From Bin87 sp963665395 (GTDB taxonomy: Bacteria; Chloroflexota; Dehalococcoidia; Lucifugimonadales; UBA3495): DNA of 64,000 nucleotides. Positions 1-10,044 of this stretch are shown in pieces. The notes under the pieces were generated by a model, which did no database searches, was not told the DNA's origin, and was given only the letters and a program-made list of their open reading frames with translations. The stretch lies in the NCBI GenBank assembly GCA_963665395.2, contig OY762251.1, forward strand, positions 186,001 to 250,000, given 5' to 3'. A program made the translations under genes and the position numbers. Within the stretch, counting starts at the first letter, position 1. Each line of letters starts with the position of its first letter.

Positions 1-2
1 AG

Positions 3-1805
3 TACAACCTGGACCACGCCTACCGGAAAGCCGGCGGCATTGAGAAGATCACTGGACTGCTGAAGCAGTACCAAGCCGCCCGCTACCGACCGGGGAAGTA
101 CCTGCACGAGGACAGGAAAGACCGGCCGGAGTACGCCAACATCGTCCGCAGCCAGCGGGGCAACCTGGCCGGCATCATGACCACCAACCTGTGGAAACGC
201 CTGGAATCGTCTATTCCAGCCTTCCAAAGCACGCTGGACGTGCTAATTGACAGCAACCGTCGGTTCCGCGATCAAATTCTGAATGGCGCCGTCAGCAAGG
301 ACGAAGGCGTGCAGGACAGCGAGGAAGCCCTCACCGTTGACCAGCCCAACGACGCTGACTTGGACACAGACGAACTGGACCAAGAAGAGGAGTACATCGT
401 CATCCGGGAACAGTCCTATCGCGCCGAAGACTTCAAGTGCCCCGAGTGGGTGGGCGACCTGGAATCTGACCACCGGACATTGACCGCCATCCGAAATGCC
501 TTGAGGAACGTCAAAGCCGACCCGGAGGGAGACGCCAGCGACGACGCCAAGCTCCACGAAATCAAGAGCTTCATCAAGTCGCCTGGAGTAGCCGGCGAAA
601 AGGTGCTGATTTTCACCGAGTCCAAGGTCACGGCGAATTACCTGCACAAGCAGCTGTCGGCGGACAACCCCGGCGTCAACGTGGACATCCTGATGGGCGG
701 AGACAGCCGCAGCGCCCGTAAGGTGGAGCGGTTCTCGCCCAAGAGCAACGACCAGCCAGATTTGCCTGAAAGCGAGCAGACGCGCATCCTGATTGCCACT
801 GACGTAATCGCCGAAGGCCAGAACTTGCAGGACTGCAACCGGGTGGTCAGCTACGACCTGCACTGGAACCCGGTGACGCTGATCCAGCGCTTCGGGCGGG
901 TTGACCGCATCACCACCGAGCACGAGGAAATCTACCTGCACAATATGATGCCCGACCCTGCGGTGGAAGGCGAAACCGGAATCCGGGAACGGGTCAGCGA
1001 GCGGGTGCAGTCCTTCCACGACCTGATTGGACTGGACAACGTCATTCTGGAGAACGGCGAGCGGGTCAACCCGGATTCCATCTACGCCATCTACGACGGA
1101 GAAATGCCGGAGGAAACCGACGGCATCTCCGACAGCCTGGCGGTGGCCCAGGAAGCCAATGCCCTGCTCAACCGCATCCGACGGGAGCAACCGGAGCTGT
1201 GGCAACGGCTGTGGCTCATGCCGGACGGCCTGCGAGCGGCAATGAACGCAGACGATCATACCAACGCCAGCTCAACCATCACGCTGGTTGCCGGCGGTGA
1301 CGAGAAGCGGGGTTACGCCGTGAACTCCGCGGGCGACATTGCGGCCCTGACTCACGCCGAACTGGCGCGGCGCGTGGCGTGCGAGTCTGATACGCCGGCG
1401 GTCCCGCTGCCACCAGACACCAACGCCCGCGTGAGCGCGGTAGTGACGGCCTTTGCGGAGGAACTGGTGCCGAAACCGGCGGAGCCGGAACCGCGCCGAC
1501 GCGACGACCAAGTAACGCGGTACGTCAACACCCAGTTGGGCCAACTGCGTTTGGACGAACAGGCAGATGCCGCCTACTTACGGCGCGTGGAATCGTTGCG
1601 GGCAGCATTCACCGCAGAGCTGCCCGTCAGCGTGAACGAACGGGTTAGAGCTTTGATGCGTGAGGGCATTGCTGGCCAGCAATTGCTGGATGCCCTAGCG
1701 TCAATGGAATCTGAACTGCCCAAACCAGACGGTAGCGTTGAAAGCCACTCGGTACCCGCCAGCGATGCACGAGTAGTGTGCTCAATGGGCATCGCACCCG
1801 CGTAA
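3..1805 (+). CDS. SF2/SNF2-type helicase, C-terminal part (cut by window edge)
   Basis: The reading frame is open from base 3, so the 5' part of the gene lies outside the window; the first internal ATG (177) is not the start. Visible are the C-terminal RecA-like helicase domain with VLIFTES (about 603-623, motif IV region), the ATDVIAEGQNL stretch (motif V) and QRFGRVDR (885-908, motif VI with arginine fingers). These are typical of SNF2-like ATP-dependent DNA translocases. An upstream stretch of the form LWKRLESS..AF, followed by an acidic linker, is typical of helicases found in restriction and DISARM-type loci. The 300 residues after motif VI have no recognised domain. A SIR2 protein and a type IIG-like methylase follow, so a role in phage defence is likely. 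Whether it is DrmD or another helicase cannot be decided without the N-terminal part. Confidence 0.85.
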   Translation, partial: YNLDHAYRKAGGIEKITGLLKQYQAARYRPGKYLHEDRKDRPEYANIVRSQRGNLAGIMTTNLWKRLESSIPAFQSTLDVLIDSNRRFRDQILNGAVSKDEGVQDSEEALTVDQPNDADLDTDELDQEEEYIVIREQSYRAEDFKCPEWVGDLESDHRTLTAIRNALRNVKADPEGDASDDAKLHEIKSFIKSPGVAGEKVLIFTESKVTANYLHKQLSADNPGVNVDILMGGDSRSARKVERFSPKSNDQPDLPESEQTRILIATDVIAEGQNLQDCNRVVSYDLHWNPVTLIQRFGRVDRITTEHEEIYLHNMMPDPAVEGETGIRERVSERVQSFHDLIGLDNVILENGERVNPDSIYAIYDGEMPEETDGISDSLAVAQEANALLNRIRREQPELWQRLWLMPDGLRAAMNADDHTNASSTITLVAGGDEKRGYAVNSAGDIAALTHAELARRVACESDTPAVPLPPDTNARVSAVVTAFAEELVPKPAEPEPRRRDDQVTRYVNTQLGQLRLDEQADAAYLRRVESLRAAFTAELPVSVNERVRALMREGIAGQQLLDALASMESELPKPDGSVESHSVPASDARVVCSMGIAPA

Positions 1806-2145
1806 TCAGGACAGCACTTCAAAATTGCTGACACCAGCCCGCAGCGTGAGCGCGCTCGCTGCCGGCATAATGAAGTTGCCGCTGACGAACAGCGGCACTG
1901 GTCGTCCACGACCAACGGGGCGGCCGGCTTTTCACGACCTCCAAAGTTGACGCCATATCCGTGCTTAATCCTGCGCTGAACGCTAGGAATCGCGACAAAT
2001 TTCGTCAAGATGGAAGACGCAGTGCATTGGCGAGCGCTTTTTGGTATTATCCCAATCCGATTGCCCGCACGTGTTTGCTGAGGGCAAAAGCGGCCTCCCT
2101 TGCGCAGCCAATATCTTGGCGTTAAGGTTTTGGAGTGGTGCCTCC
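1806..2145. other. Intergenic gap with possible promoter for the SIR2 gene
   Basis: No convincing gene lies in this 340-base gap. A TATTAT hexamer at 2045-2050 could be a -10 box about 95 bases before the SIR2 start, with only a weak -35 candidate (2022-2027) at 17-base spacing. The lower GC from about 1980 onward fits the start of a separately acquired gene. Confidence 0.35.
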
Positions 2146-5100
2146 ATGGATTTGCCGACCAATCTATTGCACAGTGTTCGCGAGGGAAACGTCGTTTTGG
2201 TCCTCGGCGCTGGTGCCACGATGGGTGCGATGGGCCCTGAAGGACAGTTAAGCCCTTCTGGTCCTGATCTCGCTCGCTTGATTGCTGAGCGATTTCTTCC
2301 GCCAGAGTTCGCCGATGAGACGCTCGCGGTAGTTTCGGAGCTCGCTGCTTCCGAGGCAGACCTCCGCACGGTTCAGGATTTTGTCGGTTCTGTGTTTGAA
2401 CCCTTGCAGCCCGCTCCATTTCATCTTCTGCTACCCGAATTCAAATGGGCTGCATTGGCGACCACCAACTACGATTTGGTCGTAGAGCGGGCGTATTCTC
2501 AGTGCAGGCGTCCTGCTCAGGATGTTGTCCCGTTCATCAAGGACGGGGACCGTGTGGAGCAGAAACTTCGTGATCCTCGTGGCTTGATGCTTTTGAAGTT
2601 GCATGGTTGCATCACGAGCACTGCTGACACCTCAGTTCCGCTGATACTCAGCGTCGATCAGTATGTGACTCACCGCCAAGGCCGTGAGCGTGTCTTCGGG
2701 CATTTGACGAACAAAGCTCATGAGCTGCCACTAGTCTTCGTTGGACACAGCCTTCGTGACCCTGACATTCGCAAGTTGCTCCTCGAACTTGGATCTCCCG
2801 AGAGCAGGCCCTTGTTTTACGCGGTGGCTCCCAGCATTACGGATACCGAGCGGCGGTTCTGGGAAAGCAGGCGAGTAGCACCTCTTCAGGGGACATTCGA
2901 GGAGTTTCTCACTTCTTTGGATCAGCAGGTGACGTCCCCATTCCGCGCGGTTGTCCCCGTGCCCGTCCTTGCCGATGTTCCCATCTCTGAGCGGTTCATC
3001 ACGCCTGATCCCCAATTGAGTGCTTCCTGCTTGGCTTTTCTCAAAAACGATGTAGAGTACGTTCGCCGCGGTATGACAGTCGAGCCGATCACGCCTCAAG
3101 AATTTTACCGAGGTACCAATCATCGTTGGTCTGCCGTTGAAAGTGACCTCGATGTGCGGCGCCGTGTGCAGGACCTAGTCTTAACCGATGCGGTCCTTAC
3201 CGATGAAGGCGTCAGAAACTGCCGATTTTATGTGCTCAAAGGTCATGCCGGCTCGGGGAAGTCAGTTTTGCTGCAGCGGACGGCTTGGGAAGCCGCTTTG
3301 GAATACGATCGGCTCTGCTTGTTCCTGGAACCAGGTGCCGCGCTGCAATTTGAGCCCCTATTCGAATTGTCGCAGGTGGTCAATGAACGGATATACCTCT
3401 TCGTTGATGACGTCGGTGACCGCACGGCTGAGGTCTTGGACTTCATCCGGCGATGTCGCAACCGTCGTATCGCGCTGACGGTCATCGGAGCGGAGCGGAT
3501 CAATGAGTGGAATATGTCGTGTGGCGAACTTGAGCCGTATTTGACCGGGGAGTTCTCGGTTCGTTACCTCTCGAGCAATGAGATTGACTCTTTGCTGGCT
3601 CTCCTAGAGAAAAACAGGTCATTGTTCCGCCTCGAGGGGTTGGATCCTGAAGAGCGCAAGAACGCCTTCACGGAACGTGCCGGTCGTCAGTTGCTGGTCG
3701 CTCTGCATGAAGCCACCCAAGGCAAGCCGTTCGAGGACATCATCGCGGACGAATATGAGGAGGTGCAACCGGACCTTGCTCGCCTCATATATCTCGGCAT
3801 CTGTTTTTTGAATCAGTTCGACGTGCCAGTGCGGGCAGGTGTCGTCAGTCGGCTTTACGGCGTCAATTTCACTGACTTCGAGGAGCACTTCTTCTCCCCA
3901 CTGGAAACCTTGGTTTCCGCCACGTATGATTGGCGTTCCCGCGATTACGTGTACCGCACGCGCCATCCGCACATCGCTGAACTGGTGGTTCGACGGTTTG
4001 TAGGGACTGCTGACAGCCGTTTTGATATGGCACTACAGGTCATCAACGCCCTCAACGTTGACTATGACTCTGATCGCAAGGTATTTCAGCGTTTGACCCG
4101 CGGGAGGGTCCTCGCCGAGCAATTCACCGACCCTAGCATGGTTGAGGCCTTGTATGCAGCCGCGTTCCAGCAAGTTGGTGAGGACCCGTTTTTACTACAG
4201 CAAGTTGCTGTGTACGAGATGAGACGCCGCGGGGGGAACTTGGCCAAGGCCGCCAATCATTTGGCTAGGGCGCACGCACTGCTACCCAACAATGCGGCGA
4301 TCACCCACTCATTGGCAGAGCTTCAGCTTCGACGAGCCGAAACGGTTGAATCGGATCTCCAAGCCTCAACATATATCCGGGAAGCCGAAAATTTGGCCCG
4401 CCCCCTTGCTCGTCCCTCTGCCGCAGGTTCACACGCATTTCACACGTTGGCCAAGGCTCAGATTGTACGATTGACCAGAGCCATGTCGGGGCCTTCCGAT
4501 GCTTGGAATGACGTTGAGATCGGTGAACTGGTTAAAGCGACCGAGCAGGCGATCCAGAATGGCCTACAGCGTTTCCCGGGAGACTCGTACCTCTTGTTCA
4601 CGGAGTCTCGATTGGCTCGACTGCTTGCAGACGACGACCGAGCAGAAGCGGCCGTCCAAGCGGCCTTTGATCGCAATGCCACCAATGCTTTTGTGGCCTC
4701 CCGACTCGCTAAGTTGCAGATCGACCGGGGCCGTATTCCTGACGCGATCAGGACCTTTGAGACTTCGTTATCGGCCGGCGTAAATGACAGGCAAATCCAC
4801 TTTGGCTACGCCAAACTGCTGCTGGACAACCAGTTGGGAACTGCTGACGAGATCACCTATCATTTGCGTCGCGGCTTTACGGAAGGCGACTCCAATGTCG
4901 AAGCTCAGTACTGGTATGCCCGTCAGCTGTATGTGAATGGCGACATTGCCGATGCTCAAGCAAGATTCAGGGAGCTACGCGATCTGCCGATCGACCCTGT
5001 AGTAAAGCGGGCAATTAGAGGAGAAATTATCGATGGTGATGATGCACGCCGTTTCAGCGGGACGATTGATCGTTTAGAGTTCAATTTCGCTTTCGTCGTC

Positions 5101-5247
5101 AGAGATGGCGAGAATGATGCCCTCTATTTGCACCGCATCGGTTGTCCGCCGGCTGTCTGGGACAGCTTGAGGCGTGGGTCTCGCATTTGGTTCTCCATCG
5201 GTTTCAACTTCTGGGGTGCCACCGCGTTCGACGTGGTTCTACAGTAA
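2146..5247 (+). CDS. SIR2-STAND-TPR protein with C-terminal cold-shock-like domain (putative NAD-depleting defence protein)
   Basis: The ATG at 2146 is chosen because GGAG lies 10 bases upstream and the protein then starts just before the SIR2 core; an earlier in-frame ATG at 2041 would add 35 unlikely residues. The product is 1033 aa. Residues 1-270 form a SIR2_2-type domain: GAGAT (21-25, NAD loop), TTNYD (106-110), LHG with His153 (catalytic type), and GHSLRD (200-205). A P-loop NTPase follows with Walker A GHAGSGKS (366-373) and Walker B FVDD (419-422). Residues of roughly 690-960 are helical TPR-like repeats. The last 65 residues (from 968) read GTIDRL..NFAFVVRDG...LYLH, which resembles a cold-shock/OB fold. 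In known SIR2-STAND proteins (Avs5-like) the sensor region triggers NAD+ hydrolysis on infection; that role is inferred here. Base composition is lower in GC than in neighbours. Confidence 0.85.
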   Translation: MDLPTNLLHSVREGNVVLVLGAGATMGAMGPEGQLSPSGPDLARLIAERFLPPEFADETLAVVSELAASEADLRTVQDFVGSVFEPLQPAPFHLLLPEFKWAALATTNYDLVVERAYSQCRRPAQDVVPFIKDGDRVEQKLRDPRGLMLLKLHGCITSTADTSVPLILSVDQYVTHRQGRERVFGHLTNKAHELPLVFVGHSLRDPDIRKLLLELGSPESRPLFYAVAPSITDTERRFWESRRVAPLQGTFEEFLTSLDQQVTSPFRAVVPVPVLADVPISERFITPDPQLSASCLAFLKNDVEYVRRGMTVEPITPQEFYRGTNHRWSAVESDLDVRRRVQDLVLTDAVLTDEGVRNCRFYVLKGHAGSGKSVLLQRTAWEAALEYDRLCLFLEPGAALQFEPLFELSQVVNERIYLFVDDVGDRTAEVLDFIRRCRNRRIALTVIGAERINEWNMSCGELEPYLTGEFSVRYLSSNEIDSLLALLEKNRSLFRLEGLDPEERKNAFTERAGRQLLVALHEATQGKPFEDIIADEYEEVQPDLARLIYLGICFLNQFDVPVRAGVVSRLYGVNFTDFEEHFFSPLETLVSATYDWRSRDYVYRTRHPHIAELVVRRFVGTADSRFDMALQVINALNVDYDSDRKVFQRLTRGRVLAEQFTDPSMVEALYAAAFQQVGEDPFLLQQVAVYEMRRRGGNLAKAANHLARAHALLPNNAAITHSLAELQLRRAETVESDLQASTYIREAENLARPLARPSAAGSHAFHTLAKAQIVRLTRAMSGPSDAWNDVEIGELVKATEQAIQNGLQRFPGDSYLLFTESRLARLLADDDRAEAAVQAAFDRNATNAFVASRLAKLQIDRGRIPDAIRTFETSLSAGVNDRQIHFGYAKLLLDNQLGTADEITYHLRRGFTEGDSNVEAQYWYARQLYVNGDIADAQARFRELRDLPIDPVVKRAIRGEIIDGDDARRFSGTIDRLEFNFAFVVRDGENDALYLHRIGCPPAVWDSLRRGSRIWFSIGFNFWGATAFDVVLQ

Positions 5248-5865
5248 GTACAATCGCTTTGCGGCTGTTGCTTGGTTGTTTTGGTTTTAGCGGCGATTTT
5301 CATGCTCCGGTTTCGCCGAGGCCATGGCGGCATTGTGCGACGGAATAGTCGGCTTCCGTAACCGGCTGAATAGCCAGAAACAGGCCATCTCTGGGTCGTC
5401 CTTGATCAACTCAGCCGTAAAGGCCCGTTGGCAAAGCCCGGCCGTATAGCGTACTAACGCTCGATAATTTCGGAAGTTAGCCCACGACGGATTCCGTCAC
5501 AGAGTCGCCTACTTGAACAATCCTACGTCACAGGGCAATTTGCGCCCATTTTACGACGGGTCGGATTTTCGGACATCCGTAGCGTCGCCGGCAGCTGGAA
5601 ATGAGCATAGCCCGGAAATTCGTCCCGTTACCCGGAAAATGCCAGACTCGGCTCTCTGGCTGGCTCGGCAGAGGACGATTCGGGGCGGTAAACCAGGCTG
5701 CGGAAATCGTCGGGCTAGAGACTGCTATCCGTCACCGATAGGATGAAATCCGAGCAGCGAAATCGGCACAGATCTGATTCGTGTCTGGTGCCACTGGCTG
5801 TCCCGGGCCGACTACGACGCCGTGGCCGACGCCACTGATTACAACCGCTGACGCCCCTTCCGGGC
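5248..5865. other. Gap between convergent genes; only a short orphan coding fragment
   Basis: The SIR2 gene (plus) and the methylase gene (minus) converge on this 618-base gap. No full gene is seen. A short plus-strand frame at 5747-5851 (34 codons, containing WCHWLSRADYDAVADAT and ending in TGA) has protein-like composition but no recognisable start. It may be the 3' remnant of a lost gene. The rest looks like non-coding sequence. Confidence 0.4.
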
Positions 5866-8800
5866 TCAGATGTTGACCACCGTCTCGGTGTCGCCGGCGG
5901 ACAGGGCGCTCAGGTAGGCGAGTATCAGGTCTTTCGTCAGATAGCGGCCCTGGTGGTTGCGCTCGTCGTTGCGGCGGGTGATGGGGAAGGAGTCGAGGAC
6001 GTAGGCGGCGGCGGCGCGGTCAAGGCCGTAGAGGAGGAAGTAGAGGGCGTCGAGGCGGGCGCGGAGGTGGCGGCGCTGCTCCACATCCCAGCCGAAGGGT
6101 TGGCCGTCGTAGTCGTGGGAAGAAGGCAGGAGGGGAAGCTGGGCCTGGGCGAAGGGTTGCAGGTCCCAGGCGGTGTAGCAGAGGCGGAGGACGTGGTCGC
6201 GCACCAGGTCGGCGGCGGTGGTGTCGCCAATCGGCCGGTCGTAGGCGGCGCGGGTGATGACGGGGAGCTGCTCCAGGATGTACAGGTTCATGTGTGTTCC
6301 CTGCACTTTACGACGGGCAACGAAATCGAACGCAAACGAGCAGAAGTTGGCCGCCCATAGAGGCGATACATCGTTGAAAGTCGTTATTGCGATTTCGTCG
6401 TTGCAGACCAGTATCGGCAAGTTGTTGCCGTATCCGGCCCATGGAACGACGGTAGCAATCATCGTTCGCTCATTGGTAGCATTGGTAATATCCCGGAACC
6501 CGACGGCGTACCCTGGGGCATCCGGGAAACTACTCCTCACAAAATCCCCATGAACCCAATACTGCGGCTCCGAGTAAAACCGAGAATTGCGGTGCTGGTC
6601 ATCGTCCACCGCAACGTTGACGTAAGGATTGTGAACGTTGTCAAGATTGACTTCTATGGAGTTGTAACGGTGGTCGAAATGATAAATCATTCGCCCCTGG
6701 AACAGTGGTAGCATTTCATCACTACCCCGACGCCATCGCATTGGTTCAACGGGATAATACCCTTCGGTTCCCAACTCTGCTCTTGTGCGGAAGTGCCCGC
6801 TGTCGTTCGTCATGTCGCTTTGGCGCACATGACGAACGACAGCGGTTAAATTTTCAAAATTTTGATTTTCGGCATCAAAGACCGGATGATTGCGGTAGAT
6901 GTCCAGCACGATGTCAGCGTCTCGCCTGGTAAGGAAGATCGGCGCGGTGCCGGTTTTGGGGTTGACCAGGGCAAAGTCCGACGCTTGCAGCGTGATGAGC
7001 CGTTCCGGTTCGGTGTCGCCGGGCGGGTCGTGGAGCAGGAAACCCGCCGGTAGCTCGTCGGCAGTCCGGTTCGCCCCACCCATGGCCATAGCACAGAACT
7101 TGAACTGCGGATGCACGTCTGGGAAAAATCGCCCCCGCTCTCTCCCATCCTGGTCCAAACCCCGCCGGTTTTCAAAGTCGTACAGGGCGAGCAGGCGTTG
7201 GTCACCGGCCATGGCGCCGAAGAAGTCGGCGGCGGAGCGGTCGCCGTAAATCCCCGATGGCGTCAGCAGGGTTACGATGCCGCCGGCGTCGGCCAGATGC
7301 GTCGCCCGCTCCACGAACAGGCGGTACAGGTTGGTGTCGCCGCCGCCCAATAATGGGTAGTCGCCGCTGGCGCGACCGAACCGGAGCATGGTGTCGGCCT
7401 GGTTGAGCGCGCCGGCGTAGTCGGAATGCAAGGGGTCGCCGTCGGTTTCCAGTTGGGCAATCATCGCCCGGCGTCGGGAGGCCGGCGCGGCGGTGGCGAT
7501 GTCGGGCCGGCGGGTTTCGGGGGCGAACCACTCCACTTCCTGCATCTTGACCCGTTCCCAGGGCGGGTTGCCGATAACGGCGTCGAAGCCGCCGCTCCGG
7601 GGCTGCCAGTCGTCAAACACGCCGGGGAAATCCAGTTCCCAATGGAACATCCGCCTTTCCTGTGTCAATTTCTCGATATCCAGCCACAGCCGTAGGAAAC
7701 GGGCGAACCCGGTGTAGTCGAAACCGTCCACCTGCCGGTCCGTCTCGGTCAGGACGCTGGGTCCCTGTTGCAGCAGGTTCAACTGGGTAGCGTAGTCTTG
7801 CGACAGCCACCATTCAACGGCGGCGGCGTGGTCGTCGCCGATTTGCCGGCGCAGTTGCCGGGGCTGGCGCAGGGCCAGCGGGCGGTTGTTCGCTCCGGCG
7901 GCCATCCAGCGCAAGCCGGTGAAGAAGTCCAGCATCCGGCGCACCGGGGCGACGGTTTCCTGCATACTGCGAAACAGTTCCTCCGACGCTTTGACCTCGC
8001 CGATGTCGGCGTCGTCAATCCGCTCAATGGCGCGGATGCCATCGCTGGCGGCGGTCATGCGGGCGAAGACGTAGTTGGCGAAGCCGCCGCCGGCCTCCCG
8101 AATATCCGCGCCGGTTTGTTCCAGCCAGCCGCCCACCAGGGAGTCGCCGCAGCGCAGGTGGTGGTCCAGGAAGGTCAGGGGCGCGCCCACGGTGAAGCTG
8201 TGGAGCCACAGGGACATCTTGGCGAGTTCCACGGCCAGGGGGTTGAGGTCAACGCCGTAGATGCAGCGTTTCAGCGCCATGCGTCGGATTACAGCGTGGT
8301 CGGTGAGGCTGTCGGGGCCGACTTGCCAACCGTTTGCGGCGGCCTGCCGTTGGATTTCGTGGCGGATATTGGCGGTGCGGGTTTCCAGCGGCGATACGTA
8401 GGGGTCGGCGTCGGGCAGCCAAGTGGCAACCTCGGCGCCCAGGCCGGCGAGGCGGTCGATCTCGCCGGTGAGGTAGTCCAGGGCGGCCACCAGGAAGTGG
8501 CCGCTGCCCATGGCCGGGTCCAGGGCCTTGAGTTGGAGGACGGCTTCCGCCGGGTCGGCGGCCATCAGCTCGCGGCGGCGGGCGTCTATAGGCCGGGCAT
8601 CGGAGGCCAGGGATACGGCCAGCTCGCGGAATCTCTCCTCGCGCTCGTTCACCAGCGGCTCCAGGGTTTGCTCCACGATGAACCGCACCAGTTCGGGCGG
8701 CGTGTAGTAGCTGCCGGAGTCCTTGCGGGCGTAGGGCTGGAGTTGCGCCGACACCTGCCCGTCGTGGATAACCGGGCGGCGTTCCAGCAGCCGCTCGTAC

Positions 8801-10044
8801 AGCGTACCCAACTGCTCGACGGAAAGATCACGGAAATTGACCAGCACCGGTTCGGCTGAGCCGTTGACCGCCGCTGCGCCCAGGCTGTTGATGATGCTGG
8901 TCAGGCTGGCGTCGGACAACTGCACCCGGGTCAGCAGTTCCGGGCGGCGCCGGTCGAACAGGCCGCCGTTGTACGCGGGCAAGGGGATGTCCGACTGGCC
9001 TTCCTCTATCCACTCGAAGAGCTCTTGCAATCGCAGCGAATAGACGGGAACGCGGGATGTGAAAGGCTCGTTCGCCGCCAATCTATCGAGCATCGTCCGG
9101 CGCAGGGTGCGCAGGCTGACTTGGTCATAACGCTCGTTTCCGACGGGCAACAGCCGCCGGTCTTCGGCGTACATCAGGAACAGCAGGCGGTACAGGAGCG
9201 TCAGCGAGGCTTCCTGTATCGTATCAGGGTCTGCGTCCGGAGCGGCTTGGTAGAACGCCTCGATGAGTCGCGGATAAACTACCTCGAAAACCGCCTCGGT
9301 CAGCGTATCCACCACGGTTTGAACATAGTCGGCGGCCCCGGCCAGGGCGCGGTCGAGGAAGCAGTAGCCATCGTCGCCGACGCGGAAGGCGTCGCGGTGG
9401 AAGAAGAGGAGGAACTGCCGGCGCTGCTCCTTGCCGGCGTCGCTGACGCACTCGCCGAGGTTGAGCTCGAACCAGACGTCCTGGGTCTGGTAAAACCGGC
9501 CGTCCGGGCCGGTTCCGGTGGCGCGGTAGAGGCGCCAGGTTTCGCCGTTGGTCAGGATGCCCCACTTGACGCGGCCCCGGGTGGATTGCCAGAACTGGCG
9601 CAGATAGTCCTGGATCTGGGCGCTGGGGCTGATCCGACGGAGGCGGTCGGTACGCTGGTCCAGGTTGGTTCCCCAGGCCTTGGCTTCGGCCGGGGCCAGG
9701 GGATAGCGGGATATATCGCCGCCGGCGGCGGTGAAGGCGGCCCGGTCGTCGTCATCGGCGAACAGCATATAGTCGGGCGTCCGGCCGCTGACCGGGATGG
9801 GCTGCTGGGGCAGGTAGCTCCAGCCCAGGACGTTCAGGACGGGGCGGATGAGAGCGTCCTCAATCTGGGCCTCGTTGGATCTCTGATAGGCCCGGACGAA
9901 GGCGTTGTAGGGGGCGCGCAAGTCCTGGCCGAAGTAGGACAACTGCTGCGGGCTGACCTGCCGGTACTCCGGCGTTTCCCGCAGGCCGGCTTCCAGGAAA
10001 GATTGGCTGAACAGGGTGTTGGACATGGGCGGCCATGGTGCCAC
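5866..10044 (-). CDS. Type IIG-like restriction-modification enzyme (Eco57I-type methylase with N-terminal PD-(D/E)XK nuclease)
   Basis: A 1392-aa protein whose ATG has GGAG 9 bases upstream; a second ATG six codons later (MSNTLF) is an alternative. The N-terminal part carries TPDYMLF (Asp91) and EAK (120-122), the PD-(D/E)XK pattern seen in type I HsdR and type IIG nucleases. The gamma-class N6-adenine methylase core has motif I DPAMGSGHF (from about 509) and motif IV NPPW (826-829). The C-terminal 500 residues would hold the target-recognition domain. Fusion of cutting and methylating activities in one chain is the type IIG layout; BREX PglX lacks the nuclease. The gene converges on the SIR2 gene, and a helicase lies beyond that. 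It may work alone as a type IIG enzyme or as the methylase of a DISARM-like set; the sequence does not settle this. Confidence 0.85.
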   Translation of the reverse strand: MAPWPPMSNTLFSQSFLEAGLRETPEYRQVSPQQLSYFGQDLRAPYNAFVRAYQRSNEAQIEDALIRPVLNVLGWSYLPQQPIPVSGRTPDYMLFADDDDRAAFTAAGGDISRYPLAPAEAKAWGTNLDQRTDRLRRISPSAQIQDYLRQFWQSTRGRVKWGILTNGETWRLYRATGTGPDGRFYQTQDVWFELNLGECVSDAGKEQRRQFLLFFHRDAFRVGDDGYCFLDRALAGAADYVQTVVDTLTEAVFEVVYPRLIEAFYQAAPDADPDTIQEASLTLLYRLLFLMYAEDRRLLPVGNERYDQVSLRTLRRTMLDRLAANEPFTSRVPVYSLRLQELFEWIEEGQSDIPLPAYNGGLFDRRRPELLTRVQLSDASLTSIINSLGAAAVNGSAEPVLVNFRDLSVEQLGTLYERLLERRPVIHDGQVSAQLQPYARKDSGSYYTPPELVRFIVEQTLEPLVNEREERFRELAVSLASDARPIDARRRELMAADPAEAVLQLKALDPAMGSGHFLVAALDYLTGEIDRLAGLGAEVATWLPDADPYVSPLETRTANIRHEIQRQAAANGWQVGPDSLTDHAVIRRMALKRCIYGVDLNPLAVELAKMSLWLHSFTVGAPLTFLDHHLRCGDSLVGGWLEQTGADIREAGGGFANYVFARMTAASDGIRAIERIDDADIGEVKASEELFRSMQETVAPVRRMLDFFTGLRWMAAGANNRPLALRQPRQLRRQIGDDHAAAVEWWLSQDYATQLNLLQQGPSVLTETDRQVDGFDYTGFARFLRLWLDIEKLTQERRMFHWELDFPGVFDDWQPRSGGFDAVIGNPPWERVKMQEVEWFAPETRRPDIATAAPASRRRAMIAQLETDGDPLHSDYAGALNQADTMLRFGRASGDYPLLGGGDTNLYRLFVERATHLADAGGIVTLLTPSGIYGDRSAADFFGAMAGDQRLLALYDFENRRGLDQDGRERGRFFPDVHPQFKFCAMAMGGANRTADELPAGFLLHDPPGDTEPERLITLQASDFALVNPKTGTAPIFLTRRDADIVLDIYRNHPVFDAENQNFENLTAVVRHVRQSDMTNDSGHFRTRAELGTEGYYPVEPMRWRRGSDEMLPLFQGRMIYHFDHRYNSIEVNLDNVHNPYVNVAVDDDQHRNSRFYSEPQYWVHGDFVRSSFPDAPGYAVGFRDITNATNERTMIATVVPWAGYGNNLPILVCNDEIAITTFNDVSPLWAANFCSFAFDFVARRKVQGTHMNLYILEQLPVITRAAYDRPIGDTTAADLVRDHVLRLCYTAWDLQPFAQAQLPLLPSSHDYDGQPFGWDVEQRRHLRARLDALYFLLYGLDRAAAAYVLDSFPITRRNDERNHQGRYLTKDLILAYLSALSAGDTETVVNI

